The notes beneath the pieces were generated by a model, which was given only the letters and a program-made list of their open reading frames with translations, had not been told where the DNA came from and made no database searches. Below are positions 8,627 through 18,477 of a DNA stretch of 64,000 nucleotides, in pieces. Each line of letters starts with the position of its first letter. The first letter of the stretch is position 1. The stretch comes from Komagataella phaffii GS115 (lineage: Eukaryota; Ascomycota; Pichiomycetes; Pichiales; Pichiaceae). The stretch is from contig NC_012964.1 in NCBI RefSeq assembly GCF_000027005.1, positions 186,001-250,000 of the forward strand, read 5' to 3'. The translations under genes and the position numbers were made by a program.

Positions 8627-9670
8627 CTAGTTCAGTGCAACGTCCTCGTAACGGCGTATGTACTCCTTCTGTCTAGCACTTGTGGCTACGCCATTCCATG
8701 TGTCCTCAACCGGATCGTAGACAGGAACCCCTAGCTGTTCTATGACAAAACTACTGGCAACATTAGCGGCTATATTGCTCAATGTCCAGTTACCAGTTGA
8801 GGCAAACATGAAAGCAACAGCTCCTGCGAATGAGTTTCCTCCGCCTGTGGTGTCTACCACCTTGAAATCTGAAAACTTTGGATCGTGGTACGCAGGAAAC
8901 CATTTGTGGTAGCTTTTGTCTCCAGTAATTGTAAGCGATCCAAGTTTTCCGCAGCGTAACACAATGGCGCTGTTGGGTTTCTTTAAGTACTTCACAAAAG
9001 AATTAGCAACGAAGTCCATCTCTTCTCTAGTCTCGGGTTCACTTCGACCTAACAAACATGCCGCTTCAGCAGCGTTGGGGGTAAATATGTCAACGTGTTC
9101 CAGGGCTTTTATTGTTTCTTCAAGCCTGGCAGATACACAGTAAACCCCAAAGGGTTCCCAGACGATTAGAGGTTTTTCGGCACAATTCCTCTTATCTACA
9201 ATACCTTGTACAATTTCAATTAACTTAGGTCCATCTGACAATAAATGAAAAGACTTGGAGTACAACAATTCCTCTTCTTCATCAAGATCAGCTACCCCAA
9301 TTCGTTTCTTTGGTGTTAAATAGCTAAAGCTCATCTGTTCTGTCGAGCTCATGGTGTAATTCACTAGTCCTCTGGTAGTCAATCTCCTCCTGTCGACCCT
9401 CTGTTTCATCAAAGTGTTCCAACTCGAAATTACTCTCTTGACCTCATGATCGTCGTCCACCATGTCTCCTCCAAAATCAGCAAATCCGCCTATCGTCCTC
9501 GGATTGTCGCACACAATTCTGGCGCCGACAGTAGCATACAACCCGCCTCCTCCCATGACATCTTTCCGTACGCTTCCATTGAGTAAATGAACTTCATCCA
9601 CGATAAACATCCCGAGAGAGGTGAACATCACATGACTTTTATCATTTGCTTCGTACTCTCTGTTTTCCAT
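8627..9670 (-). CDS. MAK32: PfkB-family kinase-like protein Mak32
   Basis: Ribokinase-like (PfkB) protein of 347 residues, related to S. cerevisiae Mak32 (363), which is known for keeping L-A double-stranded RNA particles stable. The C-terminal PfkB signature DTTGGGNSFAGAVAF is intact, including the catalytic Asp position, so carbohydrate or nucleoside kinase activity is possible; the true substrate is unknown. An internal block near residue 180 (FTPNAAEAACLLG) is the usual ribokinase NxxE-type region. It shares a 159-bp divergent promoter with UGA1. The assignment to Mak32 rather than another PfkB protein rests on overall similarity in my memory. Confidence 0.75.
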   Translation of the reverse strand: MENREYEANDKSHVMFTSLGMFIVDEVHLLNGSVRKDVMGGGGLYATVGARIVCDNPRTIGGFADFGGDMVDDDHEVKRVISSWNTLMKQRVDRRRLTTRGLVNYTMSSTEQMSFSYLTPKKRIGVADLDEEEELLYSKSFHLLSDGPKLIEIVQGIVDKRNCAEKPLIVWEPFGVYCVSARLEETIKALEHVDIFTPNAAEAACLLGRSEPETREEMDFVANSFVKYLKKPNSAIVLRCGKLGSLTITGDKSYHKWFPAYHDPKFSDFKVVDTTGGGNSFAGAVAFMFASTGNWTLSNIAANVASSFVIEQLGVPVYDPVEDTWNGVATSARQKEYIRRYEDVALN

Positions 9671-9829
9671 TCGATAAAGTTAGGAAGGAGAAGCGAAGTG
9701 AGAAACGGCATTTTACTTAAGCAACTGATACCGGTGCATATCAAGATAAGAGGTGAGATAATCAACAATTCTTAGCCGGTTGAGGACTTTTTTGTTTCTT
9801 CAAACAGTTTTTAAAGTTACTATTCAACA

Positions 9830-11170
9830 ATGAGCAAGAATGAACAGGAATTGTCCCAATTGGGCTCCGTATTCGATACCAGAGCAGCCTACTTTGTGTG
9901 CAACTATTTCGCTTCCCATGATAATTATCTAGTCGACCTAGATGGCAATGAGTACTTAGATGTGTATGCCCAAATATCATCGATAGCACTAGGCTACAAC
10001 CATCCTGAACTGATTAAAGTGGCCAAGTCTGACGAAATGGCCGTCGCCCTGGTCAATAGACCTGCCCTAGGGTGCTTTCCTTCAAGTGACTATAGGACTA
10101 TTCTGGAAGAGGGTATTTTGGCCGCAGCCCCTCCAAGTTTGGACAAAGTTTGGACATCATTATCAGGTTCTGATGCCAATGAGACAGCTTTCAAGGCTGC
10201 ATTCATGTACCATGCCCTTCAAAAAAGAGGCAAAGGGACACCTTTTACAGAAGAAGAAATGAAATCATGTATGGAAAATCTCCCTCCAGGTTGTCCTGAT
10301 TATGTCATTCTTTCGTTTGAACACGGTTTTCATGGAAGGTTGTTTGGTTCTTTGTCAACCACCAGATCCAAAGCAATTCATAAACTGGATATTCCTGCCT
10401 TCCAATGGCCAAAAACACCATTTCCCCGACTGAAGTATCCACTTGAAGAGTTTGAAAAGGAAAACTCACAAGAGGAAGAGCGATGCTTGGAACTGTTCAG
10501 CTCCGTCATTGATCAATGGAAAGGAAGAATCGTCGCATTTATTGTGGAGCCTATACAAAGCGAAGGTGGTGACAACCATGCCAGTCCTTATTTCTTTCAA
10601 CGGTTAAGGGAGATTAGTTTGGAGAAAAACGTTTTGATGATTGTTGATGAGGTGCAAACTGGGGTTGCTAGCACTGGAAAATTTTGGGCTCATGAGCATT
10701 GGAATTTAACTACTCCTCCTGATTTCGTAACCTTCTCCAAGAAGTTCCAAGCTGCAGGGTTTTACTTTCAAAATCCTGAATTTGTTCCTAACCAACCATT
10801 CAGACAGTTCAATACTTGGTGTGGCGACCCTTCGAAGGCTATAATCGCTAGAACTATTTTCAAACAGATTCAGAAAGATAACTTGGTCAGTAAGATTAGA
10901 GAAGTTGGTGACTATCTATACGAGAAGCTGGAAACCGTCTTCAAAAGCACTCCAGTGACAAATCTAAGAGGAAAAGGAAGAGGGACTTTTATTGCTTGGG
11001 ATTTTGACTCAGCACAGGAACGAAACGAGTTTTTGTTGAAAATGAAGCAACATGGTATTAATATAGGAGGATGTGGTGACAGCTCTGTCCGATTAAGAAC
11101 CACTCTAATATTTGAGAAGAAGCATGCTGATATCCTCTGTGATGCAATACTTAAAGTACTAAATGTTTGA
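9830..11170 (+). CDS. UGA1: 4-aminobutyrate (GABA) transaminase
   Basis: PLP-dependent class III aminotransferase that converts GABA plus 2-oxoglutarate to succinate semialdehyde and glutamate, the first step of GABA use as a nitrogen source. The 446-residue protein contains the cofactor-binding Asp in DEVQTG (D273) and the Schiff-base lysine in the FSKK motif (residues 304-305), both typical of eukaryotic GABA transaminases. There is no obvious mitochondrial presequence, in line with a cytosolic yeast enzyme. The stop codon lies only 4 bp from the stop of the convergent downstream gene, so their 3' untranslated regions must overlap. Confidence 0.95.
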   Translation: MSKNEQELSQLGSVFDTRAAYFVCNYFASHDNYLVDLDGNEYLDVYAQISSIALGYNHPELIKVAKSDEMAVALVNRPALGCFPSSDYRTILEEGILAAAPPSLDKVWTSLSGSDANETAFKAAFMYHALQKRGKGTPFTEEEMKSCMENLPPGCPDYVILSFEHGFHGRLFGSLSTTRSKAIHKLDIPAFQWPKTPFPRLKYPLEEFEKENSQEEERCLELFSSVIDQWKGRIVAFIVEPIQSEGGDNHASPYFFQRLREISLEKNVLMIVDEVQTGVASTGKFWAHEHWNLTTPPDFVTFSKKFQAAGFYFQNPEFVPNQPFRQFNTWCGDPSKAIIARTIFKQIQKDNLVSKIREVGDYLYEKLETVFKSTPVTNLRGKGRGTFIAWDFDSAQERNEFLLKMKQHGINIGGCGDSSVRLRTTLIFEKKHADILCDAILKVLNV

Positions 11171-11174
11171 TTGA

Positions 11175-13376
11175 TTATTGAGTCATTTTCTTTGGCTTCA
11201 GTAATTCCTTCAAGGCTAATGTGGTACCATTATTTCTAAAATTAGGGTCATCTAAGTATTCGAAGGTTGTTTCAAATTTGAATAAATCCTTGTTGATTTG
11301 CAAAATTTTTGATTGCTTATCCCCTTTCGGTTGTGTGTTTATGAAAACTTTTATTTTGGAAATTACTTCCGCAAAACTTGTTTCACTGGTGGTAGCTGAA
11401 GCTTCCTCTTCAAAATTGATCTTGAACTCTCTGCTGAAAAGTTCGAAAACATCCAATATATTCCTGTAGTTTAGAAGTGAGATATCTAACTCAAAAGTTT
11501 TTATTAAGTAAAACAGATCTGAATTGTGCTCCAGGATTCGGTATATCAGTTGTAGTAAAATTGAAGTCGTATCCTCAATGAGTTGATGGGGACCAAGAAA
11601 TAATTGCTGTTTTCCCCAATCGTTCAAAACAAACTCCACAATTATAAGTATCTCCTCTACTATTGAACCCAACTGTTTGTTAGAGACATCCATCTTGTGC
11701 TTGCTAACTAACTTTGAAATAAATTGAACCACTTGAAACTGGGTGTCCCAAAAGTCGACCCAGTTGTATCTTCCTTCGGCTCCGCTATTCTTGTACGAAT
11801 AGTTTAGTAGGTCGTTATCGGATAGTATCTGTAATGATTTCAAGACAATGTTGTTCACCAACTTGTAGTTGTCCAGCTCTAGTTTCTGAGTCAAATTATA
11901 TCGAGAGTATCTCTGTACGTCGTCAAGAATGTAGTAAATCGAACACTTATTGGTGATAAACTGGGGATCGGATACTAATTGCTCTCCATCCAGTTTTGCC
12001 TCATGCAAATCAAATACTCCAACTGGGTTGATTAGTGGTCTTCGCTGATAGGAGGGTTTTATTTTTCGTTGATTGATTGTATAAGGCACCAGCTTGGAGC
12101 TACAGGAAATAAGTAACTTGTGGAGTATTTGTAATGACATTCTGGTAACAAGCTTGTGAGTGGGTGAGTAGTGCTGAAAAGTCATTACATACGAGTTGAA
12201 CGACAGAAACACCTCAAGAAAATCAACGTCGGATCTTCTTGTGGCAAACAGCTGGCAGTAAAAATCATCTTCCGCTATTAATGCGGTAAAAAAGACCATC
12301 ACAGGCAACAATTCTGGTACAGGCAACAAAGGAGAGTGGTTGAAATTTTCCATATTTGATTCACAACTATCTTTATAACGTTCTAACTGTCGATCCCAAA
12401 ACTTGGGAATCAATTGATCAGTTAGCAACTGTGAATAATGAGTGTTGGTATTAGAATTGAAATTGAATCTGTTGAAAGTCATCAGGTGAAAAAGAGAGGT
12501 CCTTTTCTCCTCTTGAAACAGAAGATCTGGAGAGAACTCTTCATAACACTTGGTGGCCAAGATGAACCATTGGAAAAGCCATTTATCTATCAAATTGATC
12601 TCTTTTTCATTCTGAGAGATAATATGAGTATTTAGCAAACCTTTGTAGATATTATGGTTGACTTCTTTGTTTGAAAACAAAATTGCAAGACACCTGAATA
12701 CTTTCATCACAACCACAGAATCAAAGGTATCATCCGCATCGCTGTGTCCAGCATCCTGTAAGATTGACAGCAGCCCTACAAAGAAAGTGTCCTTTTCAAA
12801 TAGTAAATCTAAAACCATAGTGTCATGGAATCCTACCAAAAGGGAATCCAATAACTCCAAACTGCTTTCCCTAGTTGAATATATGACAGCGTGACAAGAA
12901 TCCTTGTCATTGGGAACAATTGATAGAAAGTGATCTGTGAAATAGATCAGCTCTCTAGCGCTACTTTCCACAACATCCACATTACCGAAGATACCAACCA
13001 ATATCTGGTTATTATCCAACTGCTTCTTGCTGGAATTAGAGCTGAGTTTCCTGGTTAGAACGTTCTTAAGAATAACCCTCAGTATATTCAGCACATTGTT
13101 GACTAGTGGCCAATCAGTTACTTCATTTTCTTGTGTTCTAGTATCTAGTTGCTCCTTTAAGATCTCCAAGGCGTGCTGTATCAGATTTTTCAGTATTTCC
13201 AAATGTGCTGGTTTGGCTTTTGCTCTAACGTCTATATTATTCAGTGTTGAATTGAGTGCTGTGAAAAGAAACGGAGTTGTAAGGAAATCTCTAAAATAGC
13301 TTTCTGCTGTGTCTTGTTGTGGTTCGACATCCAGCAATTGGCTGTAAATATGAATCATCCGGTGATAGTTATCCAT
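11175..13376 (-). CDS. ARMH3/DUF1741-like armadillo-helical protein
   Basis: Large helical protein of 733 residues starting at the ATG at 13376 (MDNYHRMIHIYSQLLDVEP); in-frame codons further up lack ATG. The sequence is rich in Leu and aromatic residues without transmembrane segments. The region around residues 350-480 (ELLPVMVFFTALIAEDDFY, then HYSPTHKLVTRMSLQILHKLL) and the C-terminal LKELLKPKKM resemble the DUF1741 family, which includes human ARMH3 (C10orf76, a Golgi PI4KB/GBF1 partner) and an S. pombe membrane-associated protein. I know of no clear S. cerevisiae counterpart. The family call is from memory of the pattern and is moderate; cellular role here is inference. Confidence 0.55.
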   Translation of the reverse strand: MDNYHRMIHIYSQLLDVEPQQDTAESYFRDFLTTPFLFTALNSTLNNIDVRAKAKPAHLEILKNLIQHALEILKEQLDTRTQENEVTDWPLVNNVLNILRVILKNVLTRKLSSNSSKKQLDNNQILVGIFGNVDVVESSARELIYFTDHFLSIVPNDKDSCHAVIYSTRESSLELLDSLLVGFHDTMVLDLLFEKDTFFVGLLSILQDAGHSDADDTFDSVVVMKVFRCLAILFSNKEVNHNIYKGLLNTHIISQNEKEINLIDKWLFQWFILATKCYEEFSPDLLFQEEKRTSLFHLMTFNRFNFNSNTNTHYSQLLTDQLIPKFWDRQLERYKDSCESNMENFNHSPLLPVPELLPVMVFFTALIAEDDFYCQLFATRRSDVDFLEVFLSFNSYVMTFQHYSPTHKLVTRMSLQILHKLLISCSSKLVPYTINQRKIKPSYQRRPLINPVGVFDLHEAKLDGEQLVSDPQFITNKCSIYYILDDVQRYSRYNLTQKLELDNYKLVNNIVLKSLQILSDNDLLNYSYKNSGAEGRYNWVDFWDTQFQVVQFISKLVSKHKMDVSNKQLGSIVEEILIIVEFVLNDWGKQQLFLGPHQLIEDTTSILLQLIYRILEHNSDLFYLIKTFELDISLLNYRNILDVFELFSREFKINFEEEASATTSETSFAEVISKIKVFINTQPKGDKQSKILQINKDLFKFETTFEYLDDPNFRNNGTTLALKELLKPKKMTQ

Positions 13377-13542
13377 CTTGCCTACAGTATGCGGTGGTTC
13401 AAAGCTAGCTAAATATAGTGGAGGCGCGTTCTTTGGGGGGCTTGGATGGGGGACAAAAAAGTACAATTTTCACGACTTTGATTGATGATAAGTCTATTCC
13501 TGTAGTCTATATATGTATACATTCATAAAACAATAGCCAGCG

Positions 13543-15117
13543 CTAGTTTGGCATATCAACTACGTCGGCATTCTCAGCCTCCAATATCAATTGGGCTTTT
13601 TTTATCTCCTTCTCTTGACCAATAATAAAAAAGACCAGCAAACCTCCGAATAAAGCAGTTATGGAAACCAGCAAAATGTTAACCGGGATTGGGTTCATTT
13701 GGAAGGTGTCATGCATCAGAGTATCCAAGTACTTTTGAATCAAATTGCAAAATCCCGAAAGACAAATGATAGTACCGTAAACTGTTCCAAAAGTATCAAA
13801 ACCAAACACTTTGGCACAGAAATCAGAGACCGCAGTGTAATAGAAAGGTCTATAAACAACTAGGAGCACTATTCCCAAAAGGGCACAGGCCTCGTTTGCA
13901 ATCACTCCTAATATTCCAATGAGCAGAGATATTCCAAGTAAAAGTTGGATCACGGTCACAGTTTTGAAGTTGTCCAAAAAGAATCCAATGAATGGAATAG
14001 AAATGATACCTCCTGCAGGTAATGCGACATCAAAGAATTGGTTGATAACGGCAGCTGTCTTGGAGTCAAAAAAGTACTGCTCTTGAGCTCTTATAGTAGC
14101 AACAAAAAAGTTTATACGTAGCATCTGTACTGAGGTGAACAGGGCCATCAAATAGAACCAAGGAGTGAAAATTTGCTGCTTCACAGTCTTTCCATGCAAA
14201 GCTCCAAATATACCGGTTTGCTTTACCAATTTATTTTCAGCTTCCTCTTCGTAGATTGTTCTTATCGAGTTTCTTCTGCTAATGGTTTCCCTTGGCAAGA
14301 GCTGTGAGGCCTCATCGATTGTGATAGGAATACCAGTTTCATCGATTCCTTCCACTGTAATCTTAGCAAGTGTATTGGATGTCTTGTAGGAGTCCTTAGG
14401 CATAATAGTGAGTTGACATATCAAAATGAAAGCCGGTACCACCAAGTAGAAGCTAAAGAATCTATGCAACGTAAGATTTTTGATGATATCATTTTGGTAA
14501 ATGAGGCGGTAGAACAAAAACAAAGCAGATGAAGTATCAAATGCTCCAGTCAGTAATGCCAAAACCAATCCAGAGTTTCTGGGAAATGAGTTTGCCAATT
14601 GAAAGCAAGATATAAACACAAAGGGTCCACCCAAGGCTAGTAGAGAGTACCCGTAACGGTACCCGTCAAAGGGTAGTTTGTCACCGTCTCTCAGTAGCAA
14701 ACTTGCTAGTGCCAACAAAACAGCTCCTGTTATTCCTGTGACTCTTGGACCATAGGTATCTAGGACATGACCAACCAGCAGAGCAGCGGCATTTGTCACT
14801 ACAGCAGCAAGTGTGAACATAAAGTTTAGTGACAAGTCTTGAGCTGGACAAAGATCTTTCTCTTTTGAGGAAATTGTGCTTTGCAACATCTCATCGAGTT
14901 TACCAAACGTGAGTTCTTCGGCTTTACATTTTTCATGGTAGATGCCTTGGTCAATGAGCACTGGTTTCAACGCAGCAAAACCGAATATGGGGCCAGCCGC
15001 TAGCAAACACCAGAACATTGCGCATCCTATCTGGACTAATCTTTTGACGAAAGTCGCTTTGGGCGCCCGGTAAATCGATATTGCAGATTCGGAGTCCAGA
15101 GTAGCACTATAAGACAT
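13543..15117 (-). CDS. Major facilitator transporter, Fmp42-like
   Basis: Polytopic membrane protein of 524 residues with about 12 hydrophobic segments, starting at the ATG at 15117. It resembles S. cerevisiae Fmp42 and the LAT3/SLC43-like branch of the major facilitator superfamily: CLLAAGPIFGFAALKPVLIDQGIY in TM1 region, a DTYGPRVTG loop between TM2 and TM3, and a long hydrophilic loop (about residues 255-315) between the two halves. A substrate cannot be told from sequence; amino acids are likely by family. The cellular membrane (vacuole, mitochondrion or plasma membrane) is uncertain. Confidence 0.72.
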   Translation of the reverse strand: MSYSATLDSESAISIYRAPKATFVKRLVQIGCAMFWCLLAAGPIFGFAALKPVLIDQGIYHEKCKAEELTFGKLDEMLQSTISSKEKDLCPAQDLSLNFMFTLAAVVTNAAALLVGHVLDTYGPRVTGITGAVLLALASLLLRDGDKLPFDGYRYGYSLLALGGPFVFISCFQLANSFPRNSGLVLALLTGAFDTSSALFLFYRLIYQNDIIKNLTLHRFFSFYLVVPAFILICQLTIMPKDSYKTSNTLAKITVEGIDETGIPITIDEASQLLPRETISRRNSIRTIYEEEAENKLVKQTGIFGALHGKTVKQQIFTPWFYLMALFTSVQMLRINFFVATIRAQEQYFFDSKTAAVINQFFDVALPAGGIISIPFIGFFLDNFKTVTVIQLLLGISLLIGILGVIANEACALLGIVLLVVYRPFYYTAVSDFCAKVFGFDTFGTVYGTIICLSGFCNLIQKYLDTLMHDTFQMNPIPVNILLVSITALFGGLLVFFIIGQEKEIKKAQLILEAENADVVDMPN

Positions 15118-15382
15118 TTGGTAGATCTTTCTAAGAATGTACTGTGCTTCTTGAGCAATGGCAGGAAAGGAAAATGCAGGAAGTTAAAATGCAGCCGAAG
15201 TTTTCAGATCGGGCATTAGATAAGAAAATCGCGGCGGGATGCAGGGATTTTTCAACCTTAGGTAAGGCAGAAAAGAAGTGTCAAAAGAGGTCACGAGAAG
15301 AAAAATGGAATTGTCCGGTAAATACTATATGCCCTTCTATTTAGCAGCAGGCAATATTATGCAAATTTCATAGAGAGGCATT

Positions 15383-16243
15383 TTATATCTTGCCAATTTT
15401 GTCAAACTCGTCATTCAACTCACCGAGCTCTCTAGCAGTTTTGTCCTCTTCTGTTTCTTTAGATGGAGTGCTAGTACCCGATTCTTTTTGCTTAGCCTTT
15501 TGCTCTCTTTTCAGTTGTCTTTTGCTCTTTTCTCCGGTTACACTCTGGGCTTTCCCTTTGTTATTCTTGTTGGCTTTAATCTCTTCTGGATCAAGATCTA
15601 AAGCATTCAAAACCCAGGATACCTCTTTATTGATAAGGTCTTTGATGTTGGGAACGTAGTGTCCACCAGGGTGTTTGAGAGTCAGAGTGGTCTCTGGAAC
15701 ACAGCACTCATCTATTAATCTCTGAGATCTTTCCTCGCTGACAACTGTATCTAATTCCCCAAAAATGTGCAACGTTGGAATACTAATCTTGGGCTCATAA
15801 TACTTCCAATATTTCTGGTTATTAACTTTGAATCCTGAATAGAAAATGCCAAACTTCAGTCCCGGATGACCAGGCACTATTTCAGAGAACTTGTTGGCCA
15901 ATATAGCTGCGAGACCTGCACCTTGAGAAAACCCTAAAACTCCGGTGAAGGGACCTTTCTCTTTACAACATTCTCGGACGGCCTCAAATGCTGGTTCTAT
16001 ATCAAAATCATCAACTGTGTACCACCAGCCTTTGAAATCAGGAGCTTCGGCAGAGTCAGCACTGTCAGCACCCAAAGATGCAGAATCGAAGGGAAGATCA
16101 GCACCTTTCAATTGCAGGGGTGCATTCAAAAATACAGTTTCTATGTCAAACTTTTTCAAAGCTTTTCGGATTCCAGATGCTTTTGCGGAAAAATTGGGAC
16201 CGTTTTGGGCAAAACCATGAAGACACAAAACTCTTCCGTTCAT
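15383..16243 (-). CDS. FSH1: FSH1-type serine hydrolase with basic C-terminal tail
   Basis: Alpha/beta hydrolase of the FSH/OVCA2 family, 286 residues. The N-terminus VLCLHGFAQNG is the oxyanion-hole strand; the nucleophile elbow GFSQGAG places Ser at 106, with Asp165 (GELDT) and His195 (HPGGH) as the rest of the triad. The core ends near residue 215 and matches yeast Fsh1 (243 residues). It is followed by about 70 charged residues rich in Lys, Gln and Glu (KRQLKREQKAKQK and an acidic end), which yeast Fsh1 lacks. The natural ester substrate is not known for the family. The exact paralogue (FSH1, 2 or 3) is likely FSH1 but not proven. Confidence 0.82.
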   Translation of the reverse strand: MNGRVLCLHGFAQNGPNFSAKASGIRKALKKFDIETVFLNAPLQLKGADLPFDSASLGADSADSAEAPDFKGWWYTVDDFDIEPAFEAVRECCKEKGPFTGVLGFSQGAGLAAILANKFSEIVPGHPGLKFGIFYSGFKVNNQKYWKYYEPKISIPTLHIFGELDTVVSEERSQRLIDECCVPETTLTLKHPGGHYVPNIKDLINKEVSWVLNALDLDPEEIKANKNNKGKAQSVTGEKSKRQLKREQKAKQKESGTSTPSKETEEDKTARELGELNDEFDKIGKI

Positions 16244-16764
16244 ATTGTCTAGACTAGTGGGAAGGTACCTATCTAAGGTTTTTTTTTCCGTAGCCTCCAG
16301 TAAGCGGATAGGCGCGGCATTTGTTTTTCGGATCAGAGTCCTGCTCCCATAGCTAGCATTTGACAGGATTGTATTGCGAAGGGAAATGACATGTCTAGCT
16401 TACCAATGAAGTGAAATCGTAAGTAGGAGTGCTTTCCCTTTCCTTTTCGACTGGTCGCAACCGGTAAGACTAGAAATTCTAGGTAGTCCTCAGTAGTGAG
16501 CTACAACGCCAAATCTTATTCAAAAAATGTCAGTTTCCTCATATCATAACCAATTACCTGAAAACTACGAATCCAGCGATATTGGAGCTCAGGTTTTTTC
16601 CAGTGCCTCCTTCAACTTTTCAGCCTTTCTCTTCCTTTACCCCTACAGCTGGTCCCTCCACTATTTTTCTCACTTGTGTGTCACACGACCTTACTTAACT
16701 GGCCGGACAATCAATCTGGGGAAACGAGTATCCAAGGACCAACTACGAACCATAAGCAACCAAA
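16244..16764. other. Divergent FSH1-like / FBP26 promoter region
   Basis: 521 bp between start codons. It includes an 86-codon open frame beginning with an ATG in good context at 16527 and ending at 16787, 23 bases beyond the FBP26 ATG in another frame; it could be an upstream frame in a long FBP26 leader. No clear TATA box or splice donor was found. Confidence 0.4.
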
Positions 16765-18114
16765 ATGGCAGTGTACAGCGTAGTTGACAATTTGAGGGTC
16801 TGCGTGGTGATGGTGGGACTTCCTGCTAGAGGAAAGTCCTTGATCGCCCAAAAACTGGTTCGTTATTTAAGCTGGTTAAGCATCAATACAAAGTGTTTTA
16901 GCGTGGGCAATTATAGGCGCAAAGAAAGCGTTCATCCAAGTGCAGATTTTTTTGACCCCGAAAATGAAATGGGGTTTTTGATAAGGAGACAGGCAACAGA
17001 TCTAGCTATCAAGGATATGCTGGAATGGTTTGACAACGGAGACGGCGTTGTAGGTATTCTTGACGCCAGTAACATCACTAACGAAAGGCGTAGGCAGGTC
17101 CTTCAAATCATGAGGGAAAACCAGATTGAGCCTATTTTCTTGGAGAGCTATTGCGATGACCAAGAGCTTATTAGGAAGAATGTGAAGGATATCCAAGAGA
17201 CTTCCCCTGATTACAAGTCTATCCAAGAAGACTATGCGATAAAGGATGTACTAGAGAGAATCAGTATTTACGAAAAGAGTTATGAAAGCATAGATGTGGA
17301 ACGAGATTCTGACCTGACGTTTGTCAAGCTAATCAATGTCAATACAGAGATAATCATCAACAAGATTGAGAGCTATTTGGAGAGTAGAATAGCTTTTTTC
17401 GTGATGAATCTTCATATCAAGCCCAGATATATCTGGCTATCCAGACATGGAGAAAGTCAGTACAATCTTGAAGGGAAGATTGGGGGAGATGCAGATTTGA
17501 GTGAAAGAGGTTGGAAGTATGCGAAGAAGTTGCCTTCTCTGGTAGAGAAATACATCCCCAATCACGAGAAGCTGACAGTATGGACATCTACGTTGAAGCG
17601 AACTCAGCAGACAGGATCGTATCTTCCATATCCGAAGAAGACATGGAAGGCATTGGATGAACTGGATGCTGGCGTTTGTGATGGTATGACGTATGAAGAA
17701 ATTGCAGAGAAGTATCCAGATGATTTCAAGGCTAGAGACGAAGACAAGTTTGAATATCGGTACAGGGGAGGTGAATCGTACCGCGATGTGATCCTGAGGT
17801 TGGAACCGATTATCATGGAGATGGAGAATCTGGAAAACGTCTTAATCATTACGCATCAAGCAGTTTTGAGGTGTATTTATGCATATTTTATGAACGTTCC
17901 TCAACAGCAGTCTCCATGGATGAGCATTCCCCTACACACTTTGATCAGGCTGGAGCCAAGAGCTTATGAGACTTTGGTTACTAGGATCAAGGCTGATATA
18001 CCTGCTGTGAGTACCTATAAGGAGAAAGGTACTTCCAAGTTGGGAGAGTCCACCAAGAATGACCATTCAATGGCTGGAGCCTTGATTAGCAGTTCATCAT
18101 CCAAGGATGTTTGA
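16765..18114 (+). CDS. FBP26: Fructose-2,6-bisphosphatase / 6-phosphofructo-2-kinase
   Basis: Bifunctional-type enzyme controlling fructose 2,6-bisphosphate, the signal that balances glycolysis and gluconeogenesis. The 449-residue protein has an N-terminal kinase module with Walker A GLPARGKS (residues 18-25) and a C-terminal phosphatase module with the RHGE catalytic motif (H228, E230), the LDELDAGVCDGMTYEE block and the second histidine in ITHQAVLR. Length and order match S. cerevisiae Fbp26 (452), where bisphosphatase activity dominates. Whether kinase activity remains here cannot be judged from motifs alone. The ATG at 16765 gives the family N-terminus. Confidence 0.93.
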   Translation: MAVYSVVDNLRVCVVMVGLPARGKSLIAQKLVRYLSWLSINTKCFSVGNYRRKESVHPSADFFDPENEMGFLIRRQATDLAIKDMLEWFDNGDGVVGILDASNITNERRRQVLQIMRENQIEPIFLESYCDDQELIRKNVKDIQETSPDYKSIQEDYAIKDVLERISIYEKSYESIDVERDSDLTFVKLINVNTEIIINKIESYLESRIAFFVMNLHIKPRYIWLSRHGESQYNLEGKIGGDADLSERGWKYAKKLPSLVEKYIPNHEKLTVWTSTLKRTQQTGSYLPYPKKTWKALDELDAGVCDGMTYEEIAEKYPDDFKARDEDKFEYRYRGGESYRDVILRLEPIIMEMENLENVLIITHQAVLRCIYAYFMNVPQQQSPWMSIPLHTLIRLEPRAYETLVTRIKADIPAVSTYKEKGTSKLGESTKNDHSMAGALISSSSSKDV

Positions 18115-18477
18115 CCGTGAAGTATTTTCATTGACACCATAAGGAAAGATAGTATCTTTGACTGTAGTTTTATTTTGGCAGAAACTGCTATCTATCATCT
18201 ATTTATCTAGTCTAGTTGTTCTTTGTAAAGATAACAGTACAGGCAGCATTTGATTGATCTGGCAGCTATTAAAATGTTGTGGGCCTTTGGCTGTGATGTA
18301 ATAAGGATATCCATCAACACATACTCTGCCACTGAAGGCATCATTTGATGCAACTCCTCACGATCCAATTGGGACCGTGCAGTCTTACCAAGATCGAGAT
18401 CTCCGCGCGCTGTATAAAAGGCTGCCGACCCCAGGTATTTTGTCACCATCTGAGGGCATTCGTGGTAGCATCATTCA
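18115..18477. other. Intergenic: FBP26 3' flank and ADK2 promoter
   Basis: 363 bp. Apart from the TATA box at 18413-18419 I see no feature. A reverse frame of about 80 codons crosses the TATA box and is judged a chance frame. Confidence 0.5.
18413..18419 (+). promoter_or_regulatory. TATA box of ADK2
   Basis: TATAAAA lies 58 bp before the ADK2 ATG, next to a GC-rich patch (CGCGCG). Confidence 0.6.

Noticed and set aside
18207..18449. 80-codon minus-strand frame upstream of ADK2
   Set aside because: It runs across the ADK2 TATA box and has no family resemblance.
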